From positions 3,844,001 to 3,908,000 of the forward strand of contig NW_026944386.1 in NCBI RefSeq assembly GCF_033439725.1: a stretch of DNA of 64,000 nucleotides, written 5' to 3'. This DNA is from Neurospora tetraspora (Eukaryota; Ascomycota; Sordariomycetes; Sordariales; Sordariaceae). Positions 33,341-46,600 of this stretch are shown here, one piece after another; position 1 is the first letter of the stretch; each line of letters starts with the position of its first letter. Made by a program: the position numbers and the translations under genes. The notes beneath the pieces were generated by a model that saw nothing but the letters and a program-made list of their open reading frames with translations, had not been told where the DNA came from and ran no database searches.

Positions 33341-34336
33341 TGTACGTAGTAGATTTTAAGTGTCCAACTGACCTTTGGAAGCTACACAAACAGCAGATTT
33401 AAACGACGAGGAAAGAGAGAAAAAGAAAAAAAATCAGGAAAGAATAGATCGAGCGGGGATTCATGCGGGAAAATGCTTCCCTTCTTATTGAGAGCCGGCG
33501 AAAGAAGGATGATAGTTCGTGTGACGAGATCTGTAGATAGCCGCAATATAATGCACGGGTAGGGACGGCGTCGTATCTGAACCTAGACGTGCGCGTAGCC
33601 GAGAGCCAGTTCGCGGGTATCAAGTATTGTTCGCCACACGCTTGTACTATCCCAGTAGACTGCAGTGCTCCATCGGCAGGTCAATCCTCTGGCTGAAGCT
33701 CAAAAACCCATACAGAAGCGTAGGTATTGGTGATGAAATGTGCGGTTCACTGTTGTGACTCGTGAGTGGAGCTACCCCAACTGGGCTGGACATGAGGCGA
33801 CCGCCTACAAACCCCGGACGTCTGCATCTTCTTGTGTCGCGCAGTCGAGAAATTGGTTTGGGATAGGCCGGGAGTTTCTGTATCGGGGAAAACTGCTGAG
33901 TGTCTTCCAAGCCCTCTGCTAAGGATCGTGATAGTATCCCTGGCAGCAGCCATCTCCAACGTACCTCCGGCAGGTTCAACAAAGGTGGCATAGGCGAAGT
34001 ATCATGTGATAGCAATCCGAGGCCCTAAACTGAGTAAGTGGAAATTCAATATATATTGTAGAAGCTCAAGGATATGATAACCTGATGTGTTCTCGTTAGC
34101 TTTGTGTTTGTAGATGGGGATAATTGTACTTACCGTACAACCCACTCACTATTGTCAACTGGGCCACCCATCACTTTGAGGCCCGGTGACTGCTCATTCT
34201 CTTTCCATTCTCGCCAGTCTTCACCTCCTGCTTGCTAGTTGTATGCTTAAAAGGGTTGGCTTGCTGTGTTGTCATCCCAGTCCAGTGTCGACGATAACCT
34301 GAGCTCAGCAATTTACCAATCTCCGGGAAATCCCGG
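33341..34336. other. Intergenic, no gene seen
   Basis: Only short frames without recognisable content. It separates the sensor-like gene from the 3' end of the third HET gene. Confidence 0.5.
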
Positions 34337-36640
34337 CTAGAGAATCCTGATGGTTTCTTCGACGGCACCAGTTTCGAAGACGCTCGGCCTGTAGTCCCAG
34401 GTATTGTAGTCGCTGACTGCTGCATCCACCATATCTTGGCTTAACACCGTCCCGCCATAATTCACTATCCACTCCCGATGTTCTCTAGCTATCCCGACAC
34501 GCACGTAATCTGGCACGTAGTCTGTTGACGAGCCATGAATTTTTTGCAAGAGAAGTGCGTATTCGATATGGACTCTTCCCTTTTCGAAGCTTCCACGCGT
34601 CAGCCGAAAAGACTTGATTTGTTGTGAAGCAAGGTATTCATGAAGTGAGTTATTCGACATTTTGCACTCCGAATTATCAACATCCAACGATGCATTAGTT
34701 GACACCACGTGTCTGAGATTGGTGACATGGTCGGGGATTATGATTGAACGGCACCCGGTAAAAAGGCAACTAGATGCATCAGCCAACTGTCCAAAAACGG
34801 TCAAGGATGCAGCTGAGAGTTTTCCCGTAGGATCGGCAGTGGCCGGGAGGATTGATACGTCTCGCAAAGTGAATAGTTGTGGAAAGTTTTGCGGTGTCTG
34901 GTCAGCAAATCTACCATTAAGCCCATGGCCGTATAATACCGGCCCATCCCATGCAGCCCATAACCAGCTAGGAGCTCGCCAGGGTTTGGCTCTTGTAGTG
35001 ACGGAGTCGTTGCTTTTGATATAATCAGGTGGGCACTCTCAGAGTAGGTCTGTAGTTAGCGTGTCGCTCCAAAGACCTGCAAGATAACGAGCCCCAGCTC
35101 TGTGCTTTGCCATTTGCTGAGCAAGGCCGGAGATTGCGGGGAGCTTGTCAGAAGCGAAAGAAAGCGCTGACTGGGAGTATGTCTCGATGAGATTTCTCCA
35201 CATGTTGGCCTTCGTTTCGATTGAGTTGGAGCTGATTGCCTCGTGATGCTTGGTTTTCTCGACATGTCCAGATTTAAGCTGTCTTTCGGGAAACTCAGCC
35301 AACCATCCCCCGTTGCATTCCAATACTACGCCAGCTGGCAGGAAGTGGACTACCCTGGGAGACATTATCCGCTCCTGCAAAGCCCAAGCTCTGTGGAGGA
35401 GCGGTGTATCTCCTTTAATAAACCCTTTGGTCGGCTGTGCAACAAGCGATATCTTAACAGGTGATTTGTCCGCCGTGAAGCCAGTCATTTTGAAGAGTTC
35501 TCGGTTTTCCCAATACTTGAGCCCTCCGTGACAGTCCGGCGATGATGTTGCAGCAATCGTGAGATAGGAATTTCCATAAACATTGCACATGTCGGCTGAC
35601 TCTCGCTCCCAATCTTTATCATCATGCTGTATGATGCAAAGTGAATCAATCCAAAGAAACTGGACACCTAAGCCCCGAGTAAGCTGGATTGCATCTTGGA
35701 ACGTTTTGGGTATGCTGTCCCATGCAATAGATGTCAGATGTCGTGAGTAATTTTGCCTTGTTGTTTCAAGCGGTTGTTGCGTGCCCCAGCAATGACTTAA
35801 GCAGTTATACTTCTGTACAGCCGTCTGCAAGAGTTTTGTCTCCACCAGGCGAACTTCACCAGATGTTGATCCCACGTCTAGTAGTCGGCTAGGGGGAGGT
35901 GCTTTATTCGAAATGCGACAGGACTTCGCATGATGCTTAGCACAGTCATCTAGACCTCTAGATATCTTTGCGACGAGATCGAATTCGAGCTTTCGTTTGT
36001 AAGGTGTGGGAATGTTGGAGACCTCAAACGACTGGTCTTCCCATCCAAAGAAGCCTGCGTAGGTGCTAGCAAATGACTTGGACATTCCCCATGGACAGGG
36101 TACATCCTCGGTGCCTACAATTGCACTTGGTATCAGTAAATCATTGTCTTATACGACTCTAGGATGGTATTATGAACATTGCATGATATGAGGATGCGTC
36201 TGCATGTTCTTGTACTTAATTCATCCTTGGAATTGGTAACTCTCAGTTGAAGTGGCATTCCCGGGCGTAAGTCAAGTCTTCAAGATATGCCCAAACCGTA
36301 GCAATAGCATTATCTGTTTCGGGACGGTTGCGAACAAATATCTTGTATGCCGCAAATAGAATTCGACATAGTCCGCATATCTCAGGCTCTAACTGCTGTA
36401 TCGTACGAGATATACGACGGCCGGAATATTTATGTTTCTCGGAACGGCAATCTTCACAGTTCCGGCACGGCGACTGGGGCAGAGGCTCGGCGGTAACTTC
36501 CAGCGGATCACCGGAGTCGGATGGCTTCCACCAAGGGCTCAAGGACTCTGCCGAGAGTGTTCCTTCAGGCCATTCCCCGCCAGCAATGAAGGCTCGGCAT
36601 CCGAACTCGTTCGTGTCGGCTGAGGATTGCTCTGGTCAGT
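34337..36640 (-). pseudogene. HET-domain gene, disrupted by a stop and a frameshift
   Basis: The 5' part (about 36243-36640) reads EFGCRAFIAGGEW, then a Cys-rich NCEDC and ICGLCRI segment. After an unclear intron, the long exon 35039-36085 contains the full HET domain: YNCLSHCWG, LWIDSLCIIQHDDKDWE, then HRAWALQERIMSPRVVHF and GLWSDTLTTDLL. A TGA (35039-35041) follows. The same frame then continues with WRAPSWLWAAWDGPVLYG, the usual segment after the domain. A shift of frame at about 34860-34900 is needed to reach DPTGKLSAASLTVFGQL and the C-terminus ending at 34337. The 5' frame also ends in a TGA before any good splice donor. The HET core itself is intact, so a truncated protein carrying the death-inducing domain could still be made. 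Start codon unresolved. Confidence 0.7.
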
Positions 36641-37641
36641 CGTGCATCGTCTTTGATGAGCGGGAGTCTGTTGCGTAGATGGAGATGTTCCGAGGTTGTG
36701 TATAGACGCCGTGGTTGTTTGACTTCGCGTGGCTGGGAGATGAGGTCGAAGTTGGGCGGTTGGGCAGTTGGGCAACGTAGGTAGGTGAAGAGGGACGGGA
36801 ATCCTGCCTCAGGCTCTCAGCTGGGAAATGTCGCCCGCCCACTCAGACTTCCCTCCTTCCTTGATACACAGCATGTTCTCCTCCAATCAAGACAAACTTG
36901 GCCCAATCGGATTATCGGAAGGCACGACGGCTGAGGCCATGCCAGGTGCCACCTGCCTCTGTTGCGCTTACCTTACGAGGCTTCTTTCGAGGATAGCGAG
37001 AAGAATGTCGCCTTGTGATTCCCTGATCGCGGTGGTACTTCAAATTTTCGACATCTTGCTCGAATTCCGCCCCGCTTTGATGAACGAACAAGATCCGAGG
37101 GGATGGACATCGATCTCGCCCCCCGCCCTTCTAGGGTAAGAGCGTTCCCGCAGCGGGACAACCCCGCTAAAGGGTTTGGCTTTCAGTGAGTGATCTCGCC
37201 CACTGTACCGCTAACGTCCGGAACCACCCGACATCCGAGTCGGGACGTTTGGTCGTACCCGACATGACTTTACCCTCTTCCATACCTATGGAGTCTTATT
37301 TTCTCGTACAATCATGCCACCGAGAAATTGCCCTACAAACAAACAAATTCCGCGTACGCAGTCCCTACCGGCAGTGTTGAACCCTCTCTTTCTTTCCAAC
37401 TCGGCTCCGCATACAACCTGCCCCTGGCAGTGACACCGGATGAGACGGAGCGGGCCGGGAGCGGGCCGGAGCGAGAATGGATACAGCTTTCGATCGGGTC
37501 GCCGGTGGATGATGAGTGGTCAAGAATATCTCCGGGGTGTTCTACCCGTCAATTCAAATATCGCAACATTCACATATTCACCTGGAGGTTACCATAGCCT
37601 TCCTGTCATTCGGCCATCAACTCCTAAACGATCTATACCAA
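36641..37641. other. Intergenic, no gene seen
   Basis: Short frames on both strands lack family features. It holds the promoter side of the HET gene and the 3' end of the hydrolase gene. Confidence 0.5.
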
Positions 37642-39165
37642 TCACTTCGCCCCATGCTTCTCATAGATCTCCTTCTCAAAATCCTTGATCAACGGTTCAA
37701 TCAGCGGGTCAGCCGGGTCCAAACTCTGCGCCCCAAACACTCCACAGACACCGGCCTCTCGATCGACGAACTGTTGTTCACACATCAATGTTAGCGAATA
37801 TTCCTTTTCATCAAGTTCCAAAACAAGGAAACAAAAGAAAACTTCAAAACTCACCCAATTCAAGTTAAAGATCCCTCCCCACCCCAGATACCCTCTCCTC
37901 CTCCACCTCCCACTACTTCCGTCTTCTTCCTTCCCCGGTTCGCCAACCAACAACCCGCCCGCACTCCAATCATACACCAACCCCTTTCCCTCGGCCGGCA
38001 CCTCCACATAACCAATCACCCACTCCGGCGTCTTCATATCCTCATTTATCGCCTGCCTCGCTTTTTCCTCCTTCAACTGCCCCTCAAAAAGCAACTTGGC
38101 CGTCTCCTTTTTGAGCAGTCGTTCATCATCCACCAACAACGAATACACCACCTCGCAATAAGCGCTCAGATCCGCAAACCCGCCTTGCCCACCGAACGCA
38201 CAGCGATCAGCCGGCTGCATCAGTTGCGGGCTATCAATGTGTCGAGTCTTTGCATATCCTCCTCCCGTTGTCTCGACAGGTCTCTTCCCCATATCCGCCA
38301 CCCTTTCCCTCTTTTCTTGTTCTTGTTCAGAAGGCCACACCCGCTCAGGATAAAACGTGATCAACCCTTTCTTATAATCCAACCCAAACAACCTCTTGAC
38401 CAAATTCTCTTGCATCCAATCATCCAGTTTTGTGGCTGTCACTTTCTCCAATAGCCAACCCGCCCAATCAATCCCGCACCCATACGCCCACCCCTCGCCC
38501 GGCTCAAACAGCAGCGGCGTCGAGAACTGCTCGGGCACCGTCGACGCAAAGGACGTTCCCGGCGTATGCGCTTTCCTGTTTTCTTCCCGCTGGGCGAGTT
38601 TCCACTCGTGCCAGGCGACCAGCGAGGGTTGCAGGAAGGTGTAGCCGCAGCCGGAGGAGTGGGTTAACAGATGGCGGATGGTGATGTGTTTGGACCTAGT
38701 TCTAGTGGCGAAGGGGTCGGTTGTCGTTGGGGAGAGGATGGGGAGGGAGGCGAGGTCGGGGAGGTAAGTTTGGGGGAAAGAAGGGTCGGTGACGGGGGTG
38801 TCGAGGCCTAGGGGGAAAGAATTGGCGTAGGAGGAGGAGGATTCGAGAAGTTGGAGGACGGAGATGGAGGTTAGGAGTTTGGTCATGGAGGCTAGGGCGA
38901 GGATGGTGTGCGGTGTCATGGGGCGCGGGTGGGAGGGGGAGAGGGAGGCGTGCCCGTGGGCGGAGGAGTAGTTGAGGGTTCCTGTGGAGGGTTGGTTAGT
39001 ATGGGACTATGTATGGGTGACGGTGGAAAGTGGAAAAAAGGTAAGGGAAGGGAAGGGAGGAAAAGACGGACCATCTTTGTTGCGGGCGTAGAGGACTACG
39101 CCGGGGACGATGCCGTCGTCGATAGCCTTTTGGATGGTGGTTTCGAAGTTGTAGGTGGGTGCCAT
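37642..39165 (-). CDS. Serine hydrolase of the beta-lactamase/transesterase fold (449 aa)
   Basis: Three exons: 39072-39165, 37855-38981 and 37642-37770. The 90- and 84-bp introns are GT..AG, and the joined CDS is 1,350 nt. The nucleophile motif SxxK is present as SMTK (Ser about residue 64), placed normally after a short N-terminal part with a VPGVVLYARN strand. A Tyr motif (WAYGCGIDWAG, about residue 200) sits where class C beta-lactamases and EstB- or LovD-like enzymes have YxN/YxS. Later blocks include GGQGGFADLSAYC and DWSAGGLL. No signal peptide is seen, so it is probably cytosolic. Fungal members are esterases, transesterases or peptidases of unknown substrate. No polyketide synthase lies nearby, so a LovD-like role is not supported. 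The gene is intact. Confidence 0.88.
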
Positions 39166-40256
39166 GGTGAGTGAGTGACTGAGGTGTTCGTTGAGACTTT
39201 ACTTCTTCTTGGTGTGTGATCGATCCTTGGCAAGATGAGGTAAGTGAGTGCCGACCTGATGAGAGACCGCCAATGAACTAACTGTCAGTGAATCTCAAGA
39301 GGAAAGGGCAGTACGTAGTATGAGGATGAGAACAACAACAAAAGACAAGAAGAGGGTTCAGAGAATTTATATAAACTCCAACATCATCTCCCGGCTCACA
39401 AACAACTAAACAAACAGCCTAATGTTACCCTGCCACCCCTCCTTGCATACCCATATCTACATCCCGCTAGGAACCATAGTGTTCCCGCTAGGAACCATAG
39501 TGTGATGATCAACGGGGTTGACGATCTCGAGAAAGAGGGGTCGTTTACCGAACAGAACGAAGCATTGGATGCAAGCATGCATGCATGTCTCATGCAGCAC
39601 TTCCCGAGTCCCGACCGCCGAATGCGGTGCGGGGGAAAGAAATCGGGGCGCCTTCTCATCACCCACCTAGTCACATCCATCAATGGGATTCTCTCAACCC
39701 GCATTGTTTTTCCGAAGGCTGAAGTTCGACAGGCTTGTCATAGATTTGTAAGCGCTTGTTAGGTTGTTCGGTTTAGATTTGGAGGGAAATACATTGAGTC
39801 GAGGCAAGTCGTCCAGTCCAGTTGTGTTGTCTGGAAGTGAGGTCTACCTCTAGGAGTCGAGGCATGATCGAGCAACAGGAAGGCCATGATAATTTCTAGA
39901 TAAAGATGCGAGTGTTAGTTTTGTATCATCCGGTGATATACATGGTAACGCAAATCACCAAGTCCAAAAAGTGGCACCAGAGCACCTTGAGTGCCTAAGC
40001 TGTTCAATTGGTAACTGTAACAAAAGGCAAACATGATTGTTAAACCAAAAAAGGGGTATAAGATTTCGAGCCTCTCTGACGCTGTCTCTCCCCTTTTCTC
40101 TCTCCTAGACTACTCAATCTTCGTCGAGCCCTGAACCAATGACATGTACAGGCATAGACGTATTGGTGTTTCCAACAGCTCCCTTCGACAAGATTCCACC
40201 CACACTCGTAGGCGCAGACATCACCACGCACTCAAACCCCGGTAAACTGGCTCTCC
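39166..40256. other. Intergenic; 21-bp tandem duplication
   Basis: A perfect or near-perfect duplication of CCCGCTAGGAACCATAGTGT lies at 39463-39504. No gene seen. The right part is the 3' UTR of the Bud6 gene. Confidence 0.5.
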
Positions 40257-43200
40257 TCAAGCAGTCGCACCAGGCTCTTTCGCGCCTTCAGCCTTCTCCT
40301 TGCCCTCCTCCTCATTCCCATCCACATCCGACTTCTCTTCAACCTTACGATTCTCTTTATTCTTCTCCTTCGCTTCATCCTCTCCCACTTCATCATCTCC
40401 ATCAACAGAGCCCTTAGCAGAGACACCCGCCTCTTCCTCACCCTCTTCCCCGCCCTCCTCCTCCTCTTCCTCCTCTTCGTCCTCTTCGTCGTCATCCTCC
40501 TCGTCCTCACCACCATCATCCTCCGCAATGATGCCATTCATGCGCTCCCACACCTCCCGTCTGATCCTATCATCCTTGGCCTTCCGCGCCCTCTCCACCT
40601 CCTCGACACCACCACTCTTCTTCAGCTTCCCCTCCTCCACAAAAGAGGCCAGCTCCTTCGTAAGCGGGTTGACCATCCTGGTCTGCAACTCCTTCTGCCT
40701 CAGCTTCTCCGCCCTCTCAATCGCCTCCAATCTGCTCTCATGATTCGGCTGCAAGGCACGCACCTCGCCCAGAACGCCCTCCTTCGCCTCGCTAGGGTCC
40801 GCAGACGTCACCTTCTCCGAGATGCTCTTCAGCCCGCGACTAAAGGCGCCAAAGGGCGTAGGGCCGTTGGACACCGATCCGTTAACGGTGTGTCCGCCCT
40901 CCTTCATTTGCTCCTTGGTTGCCTGCTCGACAAGCGCAAAGGTTTCGCTGGCCTTCTCCAAGTCGTCCCGCAGATCGACCATGAGATCTTCCATTAGGCG
41001 CAGCTCGTCGCGACCTTGGCAGACGTCCTCGAGCTCCTTTTCCCAGATCTTGGTCCAGATGGGCTTCTCCTTCTTCATGAACTCCTCCATCTGCTTGAGC
41101 TCCTTGGCGAGCTTGGTGATGTCCTTGGTGACGGACTCGAGCTGTCTGGGGAGCGGGCGGACGCCGCGTTGGACCACGTCCTTGCGGAGGTCCTCGACGA
41201 GATCTTGCAGGTCATCTACCTTGTTGACAAGCCGGTCACTATCGGCGTTGAGCAGTTTACGACCCTTGGTGACGTATGCGCGGCCCGACTCGCCATCCAC
41301 TTCGGGAACGGACAGTTTGGCGGCGGCAGTTTTGACGTTATTGGCCTTGTTGCGGAGAGCAGTCATAGAGCCTTGGACTTCGGACTGGAAGTTGGAGTAG
41401 GTCTGACGAAGGACGGCGAGGTCGCGACGGAGGGATTGGATCTCGGTAAGCTGGCCTGGGCTGAGCTTCTTGGACGAGGAACCGGCAAGGGCACCAGCGC
41501 CGGCGACGGAGGAAGACGAAGAGCGTGGCGAAGCCGCCGAGTCCATACCACTTGGTGCCATGATAGTGGGCGGCGGGGTGGCGGCAATGCGAGCGAGATC
41601 CTTGGCAGTTTCCTGTTGGCGCTCCGACACACGTTGAATGGCGGCGTTTTGATCGTCGACGTTCTGCTTAACCTGTTGAATGATAGTCTTGAGGGACCCA
41701 ATGCCCTCGTCAATATGCTTCTTGACTTCATCCAAAGCTTCAACATTCAACACAAGTACAGTGCGGTCCTTGATATCAGAGAGATCCTCGAGCTCATGGC
41801 GGACACCGGAGACGGGATCTTGAATGTAGATTTCGGGTAGATCAGCTCCGTTCTGTTGCGTGTTCCACGAGAACTTCTCGATAAAGGCCAGCTGAAGACG
41901 AGCAATGGACAGATCGTCGTAGCCTTCAGGGAGCACGAACTTCTTGACCTTGGACTTATACTGCAGGAAGAGGGTCAGTTCCTTGGTTGCTGGGGGTGAA
42001 TTCTCGAGCATAAACGAGCTGGGCGGTTGTTTATCGGGAGTCGGGGCGCGAATGGAGGGCTTGTGTTGATGCTGAGGAGCGGCAGGCGCAGGAGCAGGCC
42101 TCGTAGCAGCGGGCTTAGGCGAGTCTACTTCATCCACCATCGGGATAGGATCCGCGAGCGGGCCATTGAGAGTGGCAATTGGAGCAGGATACTTGTCATC
42201 TGGCGTCTGGACGTTGAAGCTGTCGGCCCTGTTGAACGCAGGCGAATCGGCAGTTTCAGGCTCTTCAGAAACCCGGCTGGGAACTCGAACGGGAGAGGAA
42301 TCGAGGCCGATGGTACGTTGGGACTGGTTCGAAGCATTGCGGTTGTGGCGGGCGTTCTCTCTTGTCTGCATTGCCCGCATCGACTCTCTAATCTCGCACC
42401 GGCCCCTATTAGGTATCGGCGTCGTCTGGGGTGGGAGCATGGGGATCCCACCCTGGGCGCCGAGATGCTTAGAGATCTGGTATGCCGAATATCTGCGGGA
42501 AGCTCGTCTTTCCAGATCACCTCCTCTTTGCAGAGCCGCCAAGGCACTCTGTTGCGATGCCTTGGGCGGCGGTGGCGGAGGAGGGAAGTTATCCACGTTG
42601 ATTTCGGGTGGTGCCGGTGGGCCTGTAGGAATGGTATCTTCACCTGGGTAAGGCGCCATAACGGGCATATTTTGCATAGTGTTGCTCGACAGGCTGGACT
42701 GGTCAGAGGTGACAGAGCCGCGAGATTGATCGCGCTGTGTGGGAAAGCGTCTTGTGGGTGATGCCGTCGTAGGGCCAGAGTTCCGAGAATCGTCCCTCAG
42801 AGAGTCAGGCCGGTAACCATTGCTCTCGAGTCCTTCGTTCAACATGTTGGTGAGCCCAGAATTAACGCTACCCATGGTACTAGTACTTGTAGTTCTGGTG
42901 GGCACACCACTGCCGCTGGGGCCAGGTCCACCATGGCCTCCATCGTCTCCTGCGATGCTCGGCTGCCTGTCCCTTTGCTGACGCTGCCTTAGCTTTTGCT
43001 GTTTTCTCTTTAGACCATGCAGCAGATTTATGATAATATCACGTATCCTCGGCAGGTATTTTTCGAGACTTTCAGCGCTGGCTTCTTGGCTGAGGGTGGC
43101 CTCCAGGATGGTGCGCAACAGCTCGGGTACGTTGCCCAAGTCGTCAATATCGACATTGATGGCAGAAAAGGCCCGGCAAGCCATATTAAACTCGTAGCCC

Positions 43201-43659
43201 AGCCGTACATAGACGTCGGAGACCTGGGTATCGGTTGCGTTTCCGCGAGACCATTGTGTCAGGGTTTCGAGTAGTTGCTTGGTGGCAACAAGCAGGTGTG
43301 TTACGCTCCTTTCGATTTGCGACAGCGGGACAGACGACGAACTGCCGGATGACTGTTGTGTCAGATGGCATGGTTAGCAGCGAGCTGGTGATGGCGCGAA
43401 GATGATTACTCACATTATTTCGCCTTGTGCTCCCGCCGCCGCCGCTGCCGGGACCGCCGCCGGGGCCTTGAACTGAGCGACTTGAGCCAGCTGAAGACCT
43501 CGACATGCCAGCTTGGGCACCCATGGGTCCTCCCATTCCAACGGCGGGCGATATCGAGCGGGCCGGGATGTTGGGAGGCAGGCCACCACCACCGGGTTCG
43601 GTGCCCGGGGCAGGGGAGCGTCGCTGCATGGAGCGGCCGGGACCCGGGACGTTCATCAT
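40257..43659 (-). CDS. Actin-interacting polarity factor Bud6/Aip3 (1,113 aa)
   Basis: Two exons: 43414-43659 and 40257-43352, joined over a 61-bp GTGAGT..CAG intron exactly between codons. Bud6 binds actin and formins at the hyphal tip and septum and, with the polarisome, promotes actin-cable nucleation. Residues 1-82 are Gly/Pro/Ser-rich. Then comes the conserved N-terminal block THLLVATKQLLETLTQWSRG with VSDVYVRLGYEFNMACRAF (about 95-145). A long Ser/Pro-rich disordered region follows (about 170-530), then the AIP3 core starting ELTLFLQYKSKVKKFVLPEG (about 540) with strongly heptad-like coiled coils to about 1000. The tail is an acidic run (DEEDDDEEDEEEEEE, about 1030). A second Met lies one codon after the chosen one. 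The gene is intact. Confidence 0.93.
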
Positions 43660-46600
43660 TTGCTTCGCTGCCTTGCTGTCCGATGAATGCGATTAAGCAA
43701 GCTGGTGGTGTTCGGGGCAAATCGACGTGTCGCGAGAGGAGACCAGTCGGAATGGCTTGTGTCGTCGGGTCGGTCCCTCTACCAAAGGTTGGGCTACCAG
43801 AGGTTGGGCAGAGATGGGAGATTCGACGGCGCGTAGATGATGGGAGCTATTCTAGAGGTCGTTTGGCGACAGGGTCTTGGTTGCTCAGTGACTCTTGTTT
43901 GTAAAAGGGTGATCGGTTTGACGGAGGATAGCAAGCCCTTCAGATGCTGGCGACGATGTTGCTGGCCGTCTCAATCAAGGCGGCGCATCCGGGTATGGTG
44001 GCGGGCAATGGGCGTCTCTAGAACGAAGCTTTGCGTTTGTCGATGGACAAATGTGACCGACAGTGGCCGTCGTCGGGGAATTGCAGTGGATTGGAACTTG
44101 GAAATCGCCAAATGGAAGCAAAAGTGGAGGCCGGCCATGTCAACGGCTCCAGTTGGGCTGCCAGCCGTGTTGGTTTGGTAAGATGGCACTAACAATGCAT
44201 TATGTCAAGTCAGCGCCAATACGGTTAGTGAAAGCTGGGCACGGTAACAGCACATGACAGCCGCTTAGCCCAGAAGAGCGCCTGAAAGTGAGCACATGGC
44301 AAGAACAGGGGATCCTGAGGGGTAGCCGTGCACCGCGACAGGGTTGACAATAAGGTGTGCGCTACAAGATATTCATTGGCATGGTTCTCGACGACCACTC
44401 TAGGATTTCTGATGTTCAAGAAAAAGAAACATCAGCATGTGGAAAAGTACATCAGACTGTCCTGTTGACAAGGTACATTTGAGGTGGAATACATTTCTCT
44501 TTGTCAACCCTGAGCTGTGATTTTTGTGTAGCTCTTATGATCCCTTCAAGACCCGCTCTGGTAAACAAACCCGTGTTTCAAACATGGATCACCACCACCA
44601 AGATAATATATCTGTCAGCTTTGACCAAAGATAATAATTATAGCGGTATTACAAACTGTCATTCCATCTCACCAACATTTCATCAAGTGCCTTTTCTGTA
44701 GCACGTCATTGGCGTCGCATCCATGTGAAACACTAGCAGCAGAGCCAGGGAACGGGAAGAGGTCACGCAGACGGCAACTGCCGACCACCTCAGTCTTGGA
44801 TCCATCTCTTCTGTTCCTTCCTCGGACGTCATCACAATCGTCGCTTCATCACCTTGGACTCTTCAAGTTCTTGGCGGTCTGTGAGAAGCGGAAGGCACGA
44901 GGCACCGGACAGAGTTTGGTTCAAATCCAGGCAACCTTCAAATTTCCAACCAGGTGCTCTTCAGCTTCAGGCTTCCGTTTTCAGTCCAACAATCGATGAA
45001 CTCCTATCTGAGGGCATCCCCAGACTCACAAGGCCGGCCAATTTTTAACACCTTTTGACGTGATTACGACCACAGTACCAACACCCGAATAAGACTCGGT
45101 TCTGATGACAATTAGACGGACGCGACGCCAGAGGAGAACCGACATCAAGATTTCGAAACCGGCCGAGTGCCCCATTCTCATATAACCATCGGCGGCAACA
45201 TCAGCATTACTCCCCTCTCCGTGGTCCATACATAACCATGAACTAACAGGAAGCAATTTGCTTTTGAAAACCCAAGCCATTCAGCAAAAGACAACCGTCT
45301 TATCCTACCTGGGCTCCTCAAAGGGTCCCATGATGCGCCGAATCTCCCTCGCCATAGTCCGTCGGGTCTCCCGTGGCTTTCGGGTCCTATGTGGAACCCG
45401 CACAAGAATATTGCCTTCCTGTCGCTCTTAAATCTGGAACATTTCCAGCCGAGCTTCCCTCCCATACTCATCCGCCTTTCCAGCAGACGAGTTGCTTCTG
45501 TCATCGACATGTCAGCCATCACCAGCGAGATGGGTTGTTATGGAGGGGAGAGGAAGTCAAGGTAAGGATCAGTCTCACTGTTTGCTGTTGGGCATTGCGC
45601 GCGAGATCTCAACAGATATTTCGCTGTGAATGTCTGGTTGAGGTAACGGACGGACGATATTTCTATGTTGAGCGCTGACGATGCTGCAGTATCGCAACTC
45701 CTCTCAACTCAGGGCAGCATGGCTTTTATCTTTATGTCAAGGCAGCTACTTACTGCATCGAACCCGGAAGACTCCGACTTGTACGGATAACAATAGACCT
45801 CGACGATACCCCCAATCGGAAAGAAATAACTCTGGGGCTCTTCAGGCCCCCATCTCTCTACACCAAACCATGCCCCATGTGGCGTGCCTAGGACGGGGTG
45901 CTGGCTCTATTGGAATCAGAATTCAGCTACGGATTCTGACAGCAGCCATACAACCAACTTATCTTGTTCATCGGCAATAGGTGTACGTCTTCCACGTGGA
46001 TATGGACATAGGTTACTGCTGTTCTGTCTGCAAAACACGCGGCCACTTGACCAATCATCGACAAAACACCTACACCATCGGAAAGCCAGTCTGCCCACGA
46101 GTTTTACCTGATCAGGCACCCCGGGTTTTTTGAGGGCGCCTATGGTTTGAACCATGCGCATGGGTCTTACAGCCCTACCGGCTCACTAACCCTTGAATGG
46201 GCAGAAAGGGAATGTCGATTTCAAGAATTCCCCCCGTCACTGTCGTGCGACTCTGCTGGGTCTATTTCAGGCCGCCATATTAGCATAAGCGCAATGCATA
46301 TCACCATCTCGTCATCCGATTGGCTTCGGCTCCAGAAGGCCAAGCGCAGCCGCGTGGATTGGAAAACACAATGGACTTGTGTCACTACCTTTATTCCTCT
46401 GCGGCATAGCTGTCATCTTTCTCATTGTCTGCCAAGTCCGGGGTCCATTGGGGGCTTGTCTTTTATTATTTCCATGCTCTCCCTTTTACTCAAGTGTGTT
46501 GACCTCGGGGCTGTTTGATGCCTATTTTTCCTTGTTAATGTTCTCTTGCGAGTCGAATATCTTTTGACCAGACGGGAAGTTCCAAGTATATCCTCACAGC

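Noticed and set aside
37642-39165. LovD-type transesterase of a polyketide cluster
   Set aside because: The SxxK fold fits, but no polyketide synthase or other biosynthetic gene lies in the window, so only a general hydrolase call is supported.
41016-41840. A 274-codon plus-strand frame rich in Leu and Gly
   Set aside because: Antisense of the Bud6 coiled-coil region; no independent support.
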